NCBI GenBank assembly: GCA_039881045.1
Contig: JAYWVB010000045.1
Coordinates: 241,516 to 305,515 of the forward strand
Direction: 5' to 3'
DNA: 64,000 nt
From: Chaetomium olivaceum
Lineage: Eukaryota; Ascomycota; Sordariomycetes; Sordariales; Chaetomiaceae
The position numbers and the translations under genes were made by a program. The notes below the pieces were generated by a model that was not told the DNA's origin, did not search any database, and worked only from the letters and a program-made list of their open reading frames with translations. This document shows, one piece after another, positions 54,478 through 64,000 of the stretch. Within the stretch, counting starts at the first letter, position 1. Each line of letters starts with the position of its first letter.

Positions 54478-56641
54478 GGCGTGGGTTGGTTGGGGCACGG
54501 CATGGCATGGCATGGCATGGCACGGCACGGCACGTTGCCGTGGGGAGTGGGTGGGGGGGTTGCCTGGCCTGGCCTGATTTGATCTGCCCTGACCGCTTGT
54601 CTGGTCGTTTGTTTGGTGCTGCGGCTGTTTTGGCTTTTTTCCTGGCTACGGGGGCCGCGTGATTTGAGGTTCGGGGATGGGGGGATGGCGGGAGGGGATG
54701 GGGAAGTGGGATGGCCGACGAGATTGATGGAATCCATCGTCAGCGAAGCAGGTGGCTGCGGAAAGGGAGAGATTTCGAATGGCCGTGGAATCCTGGGTTT
54801 CATTGGAACTCTGGATGACATGTGTGCTGTTTTGATATCTTCTGCCCCTTCGCGCGGCCTGGCTGAGCTGCTGGCTCTGTCTCTCGGGCTGTCTTATTTG
54901 CTGCCTCTCTTCCCTCCCCGCCATCTCATCCCCCTCTGGATGCTCGCTACCTATCTAACCCCCACACCCTCACGGGGCCACGCACTTTGCTCCCGCGCGG
55001 CGGACAGCTCCAGCTTACGGCGACGGCGACGGCAGGACGGTTGTGCCGAGACGAGGACATTTTATGGGCCTCTTTTACTGTTTGGTTGGTTTGCATTCCT
55101 GTATAACGGTGATACCACTCCTTTACTTTCTGGGGTCCTTTTTTCACTTTCTGTTGTTTACAGCTTTTCTGCCCCCCCTTTTCTTTTCATAATTTGTTCT
55201 CCCTGTTGTTTTCCCAACTTTCGGTGGAGTTGTTGCATAACGGGCACGCCACACGGCACATTGGGAATTTGTTGATGCTGCCAGTGGATCCCGCCGAGGT
55301 TTCTTTACTTTTTCATCTCTACAATTTTATTTGGATGGTCGGGGTAATTCGGTGAAGTTTGGCATTGCATATTTTCATTGCTGGATTCTCTTTCCTTCTC
55401 GGGCGTTAATTCTGGGACGTCACTCTCAAGCATGCAAGGGAAGGGGTGGGAAGGCAATGTTCTGGATTGGATATCCCTGTTCTCCTGGACCATTAGAGCG
55501 GGATGATGGAGTCCAAAAGCGTCTTGGTTGCTTTCTGGCCGACGACGGCTTGCCTCACTGGGGTGGCCCGGGTGTCTGTCTGGTGTGTCTGGTGCTGCGC
55601 TGGCGGGATGGGTTTGGTTCTTGGGCCCAGGATCCAGAAGCGGTCTGCGTCTCTGGGTCATCCGACCACCTGCCGAGAAGCGTCCCCCGGTCATCCAGGC
55701 GGACAGGCAATGGAGGCTAGAAGCAACGGGAATTTCGGATGACCGATAAAAGTTTCTCATTGTATTTGGGTATTATAGCATTGGCTGGCTGGACTGGGTT
55801 TAGATTGGATTGGCTGTTTTGAACTCATTGTTTGTTACTTTTCGCGGTTTCTACACCCCCTCAAACACAGGAATGTCATAGGCTCCAAAGGCGGATACTT
55901 TCCACCTCACATTCATTATTGCGTGTGTATTATTAATGCTCGCCGTCTCGCTCATCGGTTGATAGCGCTAAAAGTGAATAAAAGAAGCGTTGTCAAAAAG
56001 CCAAGCCGGGTTGATCAGCTGCCGGGGGGGGTTCCGAGGGAATGGATTGATGATGCGGAAGACAAGGCAGTGGCGAACGAAGGGAGGTTCCATGGCGGAA
56101 TTGCACCTCACTACCTCACCGCCAATGTGGGAAACCGGTCCTCGACAGGCACCTGCTTCCTTTTGATTTGTTCCCGACGGTCGTGGTTCTCGGATCGAGC
56201 CCCATGGGCGGGGGTGTGCACCATGTGGTAGGTTTGCTTTGTGTCCACGTCAGGGGCGCCTTGAATTAGTGAATTGGGGAATCTGGGGACGCGCATGTGG
56301 AGAGCCAGCAGACGGCGGGCAGCAGCACCTGTTCCCGTGACTGGCGCCACAGTGAATCGCTACATACATGTGGGGGGTTTGGCGTGGGAGAAGGTTCGGA
56401 TCCGACCCCTCCACCACACTCGAGGCTCAGCGGTGTGTGGCGCCCCCGCACAGTGTGGCTGCCGGGAATCGAGATGGATCGAACGCAACCCTGGCCGGGA
56501 ACAGACACCCGACCCGCTTAACCTCTCAGTCACGGCTAATCCCCGGCATTCTCTCAATTTTTCGAGAACGGCTCTTTTGCGTGCAGCGGCCGCAACATCG
56601 TCGTATCAGGGCGCCATTGCCGATCCCACCACACAGCAACC
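54478..56641. other. Intergenic between dsRNA-binding and uS7m genes
   Basis: 2.2 kb, no gene recognised. It begins with a (GGCAY)n repeat in the 3' region of the dsRNA-binding gene. G- and T-rich patches follow. Confidence 0.45.
54494..54534. repeat. (GGCAT/GGCAC)n pentanucleotide repeat
   Basis: About eight units just after the stop codon of the dsRNA-binding gene; units switch from GGCAT to GGCAC. Confidence 0.9.
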
Positions 56642-57577
56642 ATGCCGCCGAGGTTGAACATTTGGTCGGCCTGCAGGGCCCTCACGATACGGACCCGGGC
56701 CTTCGCCCAGCGGCCGCCGCCCGGCCCGGCCATGCTGGCGAGGGGACTCGCCGACAACACTACATCCCGGCTACCGAACACCAACAACTCCGGCACACTG
56801 CCCCAATCCATGGTGCCCGATAGCCAACCATCCGCCGTTTCTAGCGAGGACAACGAAGTCGCCTTAAACCAACTGCGCATGATCGAGTATGGCATCAACG
56901 CGCTGGACCCCGCGGTCGAGGGCCACAAGTATGGGCTGCCGGAACTACCACTGCCCTCGCAGAAGCACGCCAAGCACAGATACGACTCGGTGATCTCGCA
57001 GATTACGAGGTTATTAATGGAAGACGGGAAACTGGCCAAGGCACAACGGGTAAGGATAGAGTGGCCCTAGCCCCCAAGCGTCTAAGAGAAGGAAACAAGA
57101 GCCCAAGAACCATTCTGACATCGATTTACCACAGGACATGGCCATCATCCTGCAATACCTCCGCACCCGCCCCCGCGTCTCGACCCCTCCAAACCGCTCC
57201 TCCCCGGCGCCCCGCCCGCCTCCCACCTCCCGCTCGACCCGGTGCTCTACCTCGCCCTCGCCATCGACTCGGTCGCGCCGCTGGTCAAGATGCGCGGGTT
57301 CAAGGGCCTGGCCGGCGGCGGCAAGTCGCTCGAGGTGCCCATGCCGCTGCGCGAGCGCCAGCGGAGGCGCACGGCGTTTGGCTGGATCTTGGATGCGGTG
57401 AAGAAGAGGAAGTCCAAGGGGAGTGGGCGGACGATGTTCCCGCATCGCGTGGCTGAGGAGATTGTCGCGGTCGTGGAGGGCAGGTCGAGTGTTTGGGATA
57501 GGCGTATCCAGGTCCATAAGGCGGGGACGGGTAACCGTGCGAACTTGATGAATGCGGCTGTGAAGGGGAAATTTTAG
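56642..57577 (+). CDS. Mitochondrial ribosomal protein uS7m
   Basis: Exons 56642-57049 and 57135-57577, about 283 residues. Small-subunit protein uS7 of the mitochondrial ribosome (yeast Rsm7), which binds the 3' major domain of the rRNA. An Arg-rich presequence (MPPRLNIWSACRALTIRTR) suggests import. Core segments: GKLAKAQRDMAIILQYLR, DPVLYLALAIDSVAPLVKMRGFKG, GGKSLEVPMPLRERQRRRTAFGWILDAVKKRK and HRVAEEIVAVVEGRSSVWDRR. In the C5 run at 57170-57174 one base appears to be missing; after it the frame DPSKPLLPGAPP...LDPVLYLALA resumes. No intron fits there. The C-terminal 95 residues are intact. Confidence 0.9.
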
Positions 57578-59289
57578 GGTGGTTTAGGGGGTTGGTGAAG
57601 AGGCTGGGTACTAGGATAGCCTGGCTGATGGGTATGGGATGTTCCCCTATGTACAGAGAGTGACAAGACCTCAATGTACTGTACTTTATTTGTATGGATC
57701 ACTTTTGCGTCTAGTAATCGCTTTGCAAGCTTGCATATGTTGGGTTCTGTTGGGCTGCCCCACGAACCGTTATATTCTTTGTTTGGCCGGCATCTCCTGA
57801 CACGGGTGTTGCTTGTCGACTATCACTTGCAAACGGCATGATTGATGGAATACCCCCCGCCTACCCAATGGCTTATGCGAGCTCCTTAGACCCGATGTTG
57901 CGATGTATGAAGGGACAGAGGCTGGCTAGCATGGATTGTTGTTCTTTCTTTTTACTTCCGTTGAATGTTCGTTCTCCTCCTGTTGCCCCGGTCGGAAAAC
58001 GCGGCGCCAATGGCTTTCCGCCTTTGGTACCTAGATTGTGCCTGATCGGTCTCGGAGACGTTCCCAGGCCGAGACACTGGCGTTGTTTGACAGAGCTGTC
58101 GGGTTTTAGCTGCCGTCACACCGGAGCGAGGTCTCGACCAACAGCTCAACCGCAACAGCTACCAAAAACAACTGCCGTTCAGCCCACTGATAAGCAGGGT
58201 CCAGCGCACGCTCACCGGGCAAAACCCCATACCGCGTAAGCGCCAACCAAACAGCCTCCCGATGCCAGATCTACGATTCTTGGGCTGTAAACAGACTCGT
58301 GTGTTACTCTGACACTGACGAAATTCTTACCCCACGAAGGTGATAGATAAGACGGGGACGGAAAATAACAAAGAGCACCAAGTTAATAGTCAATAGTGAG
58401 CATGGAATAGTATGAAGCAAGAAAGGTAGAAGAAGAGCAGAGGGAAAAGGAACCAAGGAAAACACCAAATGGATACACAAAAAAATGGTAACACATGTCA
58501 CCAAAGTCGTCTTGTGCCAGAAGTTCCAGGGGGTCCGATCACAGCCAGGCTCGATCCACCGGGAAGACCCGCTGGAGCTCCCCCCCCCCGCACGTCATGC
58601 GGCAAGTCGAGCTCGGGCTCTTGATCCGTCCCTTACCTTACACAGGAGGTTGCTGTTGAAAAAGCCACCAAACCCCAAATCCATATTTCCGACGTCACTT
58701 CATTCTGTGCCGTGTCTCCTCTCACAACCGCGGCCGAGAACCTCTCATTTTATGGAACACCTGATATTCACGCAACCAGTCAGGACCAATCCCCCCACCA
58801 GAAATCGGAACGAAGACGAGGCGGCAGTGCAGCTTTGCAGAGCCTTGGGAACCTTGTCATCGGTGTCTTGGTATCTTGGCAAAACGGAGCCAGAGCTGTC
58901 TTTCCTTGGGACAAGCATCTTGGCGGAGGCGCTATCCTCTCCTCAGGACTCACGGCGAAAAACAGCTGGGCTGACGCCCCCGCTATGATTGAGCTCCGAC
59001 AAAGACTTGTTTAGAGGGCCCCGGCCGTCGCAAATCGAGATGCTGTTTCGACAATCGACATTACATCTGCCCCGGCCTCGTATCCTACCGCGTTGAGACA
59101 CCACCCGACACGAAGCCCGCCGAACCTTGACGATAATACCTAGCAACAACCTGGAACATACACCTTCTCATTAATACATCCATAATCCCCTCGCCATACG
59201 TTACCTGCTTGTACAACTGCTGCTCCGAAGCACCCAACATCCAAAAACAGACGAGCAGCGTAGCATACCCTGCCCGAACGCCGCTCACC
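57578..59289. other. Intergenic between uS7m and the USP-domain gene
   Basis: 1.7 kb, no gene recognised. It should hold the uS7m 3' region and the promoter and leader of the following gene. Confidence 0.45.
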
Positions 59290-61618
59290 ATGGCGGGCCG
59301 CCAAGCTATGTCGATGGAGGCGATGCTCGACGAGGAACGAAAGGAGGTGCTTGCACTTTTGGAGGGAACGAATGCGCGACCCAGACCTCCCAGCTCGCTG
59401 GAGGGGCGCTCCCCATCACCCTACACCCCCCGCTCCCGGTGCGCAGCATGCTAGACATTGGTGATGACCCTCCGTCCCCTACACTCCTCTCTCCGGTGTC
59501 CCCCAAGAGTTTTGGTACTAAGACGCCGTGCGCCCTTACAGCCCCCGTGAGGAGTATGCTCGATGTGGATAGCCCGCCACCACCGAAACCGGTCCGAAGC
59601 ATGCTGGATGTCGACAGCCCACCCGCCGCCACAAAACAAGTGTTGAGTACGCCCTCGTCGCCAACCGACTCAAATGCCCGCGCCCAGGCGGCTAACAACG
59701 CCCACCCGAGGAGCATGTCGGATGCCTCCGCCAGGCCAGTCGACTTTGGCCGAGGTTGGGCCCCGCGAAGGCCGATCTGACCAGTGAGTACCAGTTTTCC
59801 GGAATCATCACGAACCACGTAGGCCAGGCCCTGCCGAAACGAGTCACCCAGGGCGGCAAGCGGCCCGGTGGAATGCCCGACCAGGGCAACAAGCGATCTA
59901 GTGCCATGGCCGAGATAATGAGGGGCAACGACATCTCGGGCCTGGTCCTGCCCGGCGACCGAGGACGGCACCATTCTGCAAGCGGACCATCAATGCGTCC
60001 GGGGAACAAGTCCAAATCACCTTCTAGCCGGTCGGGTATGCGCTCACATTCCCCTCGTGGGCCCCTTCTCCGGAACCTGAGCCCCGCTGCCCAAACAGCC
60101 CTCAATGATCCCGAGATCGCCGATTACAATAATGCGTATCGGCGCCTCTCCGACGCCGCTCTGGCCCGGTCTGGCGGAAGCTTGTCAGAGCTAGGAAAAC
60201 GGAAGCCTTCGAACTACATGACCGGGACTGGCAGGTTAGCTAAGGACTACCTTAGCCCAGACGGTGAACTATTAGTCGAAGATAGTAGCGAGGACGATGG
60301 AAGTTCATCTGGGGAGGAAGGGCAGCGAGGGAGGAAAGCTGCTCGGCCCGAAAAGCCTGATGGCCAACGACAGGCTAAAAGCTTGCTGGCTGCGGCCGAA
60401 GAAGAACGTAGGTTCCTAGGTAGACCCGGGATTCGCATGTTGATCGTGCTAACCCTCGACCGATAGGCATCCAAGTAGCATCCCAGAAACCATACCAGTA
60501 CAGGTCGCTCCTGGACGAGCCGGAAATCACGGTGACGAACCCATCAGGCGAGCGGGTAAAACAACACAAACCCTTCATCCACCCGACCACCAGCTTCGAT
60601 GACCCCCCAGGAACCGGGACTCACACACCGATGGACTCGGATACCGAGGCAGATCTAACCGACATTAAGAGGGCGCAAAAATTGTCATTCGCCATGACTC
60701 AGATTATGGACACCCCGAGGCCCATCGGACAATCCAGATCATCACCCGTGGCGAATACTCAAAATTGGTTCAAGACGCCGAAGAGGAACACCGGCCGCCG
60801 CGTAAATACCTGGTGGCCACGGACTTGAGCGACGAATCAACCCACGCGCTGGAGTGGGCTATCGGCACGGTCCTTCGCGATGGTGACACCCTCCTAGCCA
60901 TATACTGCGTCGACGAGGAGACGGGGATTGGCGCCAGCGAGAACGCGCAGGTGCCGGACGAGCCCAAGGCCATGAAGGAGCAGGCGGCGGCCATCAACAC
61001 AGTGACGTCGAGCAAAACGCCCATCACACCGAGCGGTACAGACCTCCCGCTGCGGAACCAACGACCATGGCCGTTGCTATCGAATGCCTCAGATACAGGA
61101 ACGACATCGAGCGTGTCGCCCGCGCCGTCGATCCACCGCGAACGCAGCAAGGCCGAGGAGGACAGGTACAAGACGGTGCAGGGCATCAGCGAGCGTGTTA
61201 CCAAGCTGCTCCGCAAGACGCGGCTCCAGGTGCGGGTTATTGTTGAGGTGCTGCACTGCAAGAACCCCAAGCATCTGATTACCGAGGTGATTGACCTCGT
61301 CAACCCGACGCTAGTGATTCTGGGGAGCCGGGGGAGGAGTGCGTTGAAAGGGTACGTATTTGGTTTTTACCTCTCTATCCGTCTCGACTTTTGCGAGCGG
61401 TGCTTGTGTTTTTGGCTGGTGTGACTGACAGTAGTGTGTACAGGGTCATCCTCGGTTCATTCTCCAACTACCTCGTCACCAAGAGCTCGGTCCCCGTCAT
61501 GGTGGCGCGGAAGCGCCTGCGGAAGCAGGGCAAGTATAAGCGCGTGCCCTCGACGCACCAGATCAACAACATCCACAACCCTGCCGCGAGGAGTTTGGCG
61601 AGTGCGAAGATTGATTAG
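59290..61618 (+). CDS. Long universal stress protein (Usp)-domain protein
   Basis: Exons 59290-60419, 60467-61351 and 61444-61618; about 730 residues after three frame corrections. Fungal proteins of this kind have a disordered N-terminal half and a C-terminal Usp domain (Rossmann-like, ATP-binding in some). Seen: N-terminal AMLDEERKEVLALLEG, several RSMLD[IV] motifs (at least three, plus RSMSD), then SEYQFSGIITN, Ser-rich spacers, and the Usp domain RKYLVATDLSDESTHALEWAIG through VIVEVLHCKNPKHLITEVID, LVILGSRGRSALKGVILGSFSNYLVTKSSVPVMVARK. Breaks: one missing base each in the C6 run 59426-59431, around 59753-59757 and around 60773-60776. All three fit deletion-type errors. Function not known. 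Confidence 0.85.
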
Positions 61619-62431
61619 GCGTCTTCGTGAAAGGCTGTGGTGGTGGTGGTGGTGGTGGCTTGGCTTGGCTTGGCTTGATGCCATGATCTGTTATGGGAAG
61701 CAACAGGAGGAGGGTGAGGAGGGTGGGGGGACCGGAAATATACGAGGAGTAAGCGGAAATGGTAGAGGGAACTGGGCTACATCCTACGGGGAGGTGCCCT
61801 TCTCAGTTCGGCTCTTTTGGCTTTAGCGGGTAATTTACTGGGTTCTGGTCGGTTCGAGATCTGCTTTTACAAGAGGGAGGTGGTGTGGCTTTTGTGTGTT
61901 TTTAAGAGTAGAAAGGGTAGCGGACGGACTTAATGATCAGATGATAATTAGGATTGTATTTGGTTTAGGAGATGGATGTGGTGACTAAGGATGTGCTTTG
62001 AGGGCGGATAGAACTTTGACGTGTGTACATGTACATGTACCTTTCTCTTCGGTCATCCATCAGATGGTGTCTTTCCTGGGGACTTCTGGAGTATACAGTG
62101 TTGTGTTCAGTTATATTACATTCAAACCCTCGCAAAGGCTGAATCCACTCTGCCCAGTTGGGAGCTCAGCAAGCTCTCATTGGTGATTGGTAAGTGTTTC
62201 TGCCTTATTTCCCCTCTTCTATTCTGGCTTGTACAAGATCCTAATGGGAAAGGTTACTGAGTTCAAAGTACAGATCACTGAGATTCGGAGCTTACACAGT
62301 AATTCACTGTCAGCTTAAAACCTTCATCGAAGGGAAGGGCGGCTCAAGCTCTTGTCTATAAATCTCTCTTATCTGCTCAAATATAACTAGTTACGGAGTA
62401 CTAGTCGCTCTACTCCTGCGCAGCCCGATCA
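61619..62431. other. Intergenic between USP and 2EXR genes
   Basis: Contains a (GTG)n(TTGGC)n repeat directly after the USP stop. Nothing gene-like. Confidence 0.45.
61636..61677. repeat. (GTG)7 followed by (TTGGC)4
   Basis: Compound microsatellite 15-60 bp after the USP stop codon, so within its probable 3' UTR. Confidence 0.9.
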
Positions 62432-63942
62432 ATGGTATACTCTAATACGAGTCCGGCAAACGTAGGCGAGGCTATGGGAAACAACCTGAACACGACACCC
62501 ATGCTCTTCAACGACGTATATTTTAGTCGTTGGGAAAACCCGATATCTCCGCCCCCGTCCACATGGATGCCGTTTCCCCGCCTCCCAACCGAACTGCGTC
62601 TGCGCATCTGGCTGCTTCTTCTCGAGCAGCACCGCATGATTGAGGTCGATCTCCACCCTACTGCCGGCGACAACAAATCTCCCCAGTACGCCGACCGTAA
62701 CCATCTCGGTCGGATCGTCAGCGGCCGGAGTCGGAGCTACACCTCCCGTCTCCGGGGCCGCGGATCCTATGCCGCCTATGCGGCGTCCCTCACCCCACTC
62801 CTCCGCGTCAATCGCGAGGCGAGGGCAGCGGCGCTCAGCTTCTACCACATACACCTGCCCTTAGATACAGGGCAAGTCCTGTACCTCAGCTCGAAGTACG
62901 ACGTCGTCTACGTCCGACTCCGGCGGCCTCAACCTATTAAGAGGCCGCCAGAGACCGACCCCGATCCTAAATTTGGTGCCATCCTCGTCGACTTTTTACA
63001 CGACGCCCGAGCCTACGATTACAAGGACCGAGGGTATAGCTTCCTCCTTTCTTTGTTCCAGCCGCAAACGTCGGGCTTTTGCAAGCTATCTAACCTGTAA
63101 TGTCTGCCTACAGAGTTAGCCACCTCGCACTAGGCGGAGAGATTCGCGAGTACCTGCTCCCCCGGTGGGTGGAGCACGTGAATTTGACCCCGGAAATGCC
63201 ACCCGCCGCCGCAGCGATGTCGTTTGCCGATATCCTCCGCTACAAGCTGCGTTCCCTGCTCTACATCGTCGATTTCCGGGGTCCTACGAGGGGCATGGGC
63301 GTCCCCCCATCACGCGGGTGGTACTCCCACTTCGCCCAAACGTTCCCCCTCCGACGACGAGGCCATGTAACAGGGGCCTTCCACTGGCTCCAAGCCGACC
63401 CGCGACCTGGCGTTGACCTCGACCTCCGCCAGCTTCCTATCGGGGATGATCCCCATATGATGTTGCGGAACTGGCGGCGACTGGAACACGTTTTTGGAGT
63501 GACGAGAAATCAGCAAGCCACCCGGGAAATCAATGACGACTGCGGCTTTTGCTTTTATGTCTGCCCCACCAAGGACTGGTCAAATCCAAACATGCGGCGG
63601 ATGGATTGGACCGGGACGTGGAATGTACAGGAGATGAAAGCAGAGGCGGAGGCAGTGTGGTCGCGGGACGATCTGGCGCAGCACCTTCAATACGAGGCCG
63701 ACGATTGGGACCAGAAGCGCTGGTACTTCGCCCACATGCTCGGGGGCACTCGCCAATCTCCAAAGTATAGGTCCAACTCTCGGGAGGAGGCGGAAATGTT
63801 TGAGGCGATGGAAAAGCTGCCTTGCACGGCCATCGGCATGTGGCTTTTCCCTGTCCAAGCTTTCCCGCCGCCCACCAATGCCCAGCTGCTCTCTTTCAAC
63901 CTCTCGGCCGTCCGCCCTAGTCTACTTCTATTTCAGGTTTAA
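62432..63942 (+). CDS. 2EXR-domain protein, function unknown
   Basis: Exons 62432-63033 and 63114-63942, 476 residues, phase 2 to 2, no frame breaks. The N-terminal FPRLPTELRLRIWLLLLEQHRMIEV matches the 2EXR domain, an F-box-like motif of large fungal families, followed by the typical TPLLRVNREARAAALSFYH helix. A segment LSSKYDVVYVRLRR and then the C-terminal half (HLALGGEIREYLL..., LRSLLYIVD) follow the pattern of these proteins. Biochemical function is not known for the family. The intron (80 nt) has a CTAAC branch region. Confidence 0.82.
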
Positions 63943-64000
63943 CAGCAGCTAGGCGCCTAGAAGTATATCGATCTTGATGTACCCGCTCTCTCAGAGGAGC

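Noticed and set aside
1..64000. tRNA genes, rRNA genes, CRISPR arrays, intact transposons
   Set aside because: I looked for tRNA B-box sequences, terminal repeats and transposase or reverse transcriptase motifs and saw none that could be supported by eye.

Overview
The window is nuclear DNA from a filamentous ascomycete, probably a Sordariomycete. It carries fungal-specific genes (TCO89, a BFR2 orthologue, a HET/NLR-type NACHT gene, a 2EXR protein, fungal type III PKS). Introns are 45-245 nt, with GT..AG ends and CTAAC-like branch points. Genes lie on both strands with no operon logic. IND1 (complex I assembly) and mitochondrial uS7m show a respiring mitochondrion. Exon boundaries were worked out by eye from splice motifs, reading-frame phase and family conservation. 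Species is not determined.

Layout. 0-5.5 kb: NCS6 and ribosomal protein eL8 (divergent), then a beta-carbonic anhydrase. 6-15.7 kb: accessory stretch with an IucA/IucC (NIS) siderophore synthetase, two small orphan membrane-protein genes, a secreted class II-like haem peroxidase, an ornithine cyclodeaminase/mu-crystallin-family gene and a small multi-pass membrane protein. 15.8-17.7 kb: BFR2. 18.3-22.3 kb: serine-hydrolase/NACHT NLR-like gene with several reading-frame breaks, its 3' end running antisense into the truncated start of a sirtuin gene; then 1.8 kb without recognisable genes. 24-37.2 kb: mostly housekeeping genes (IND1, SPF30, TCO89, peroxisomal thiolase, FBP1, an F-box protein). 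37.6-46.5 kb: accessory again, with a P450, a GIT1-like MFS permease, a type III PKS and a broken aminoglycoside-phosphotransferase-like gene. 47-49.6 kb: PEX11 and nitronate monooxygenase. 49.6-53.9 kb: gene-poor. 53.9-64 kb: a mini dsRNA-binding protein, mitochondrial uS7m, a long universal-stress-protein-domain protein and a 2EXR protein.

Two things colour the reading. First, many otherwise conserved genes (BFR2, SPF30, thiolase, F-box, P450, uS7m, USP, NLR) each contain one to three single-base frame breaks, often in homopolymers. This looks more like residual assembly error than mass pseudogenisation. Second, many genes on both strands show the same trend, with C-ending codons in the 5' half giving way to G-ending codons in the 3' half.

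The best leads for new biology are: the fungal NIS synthetase and its OCD-family neighbour; the PPASLL-repeat reading frame directly downstream of, and in frame with, TCO89, whose repeats differ mainly at synonymous positions; the NLR/sirtuin junction; and the intragenic C-to-G skew switch.
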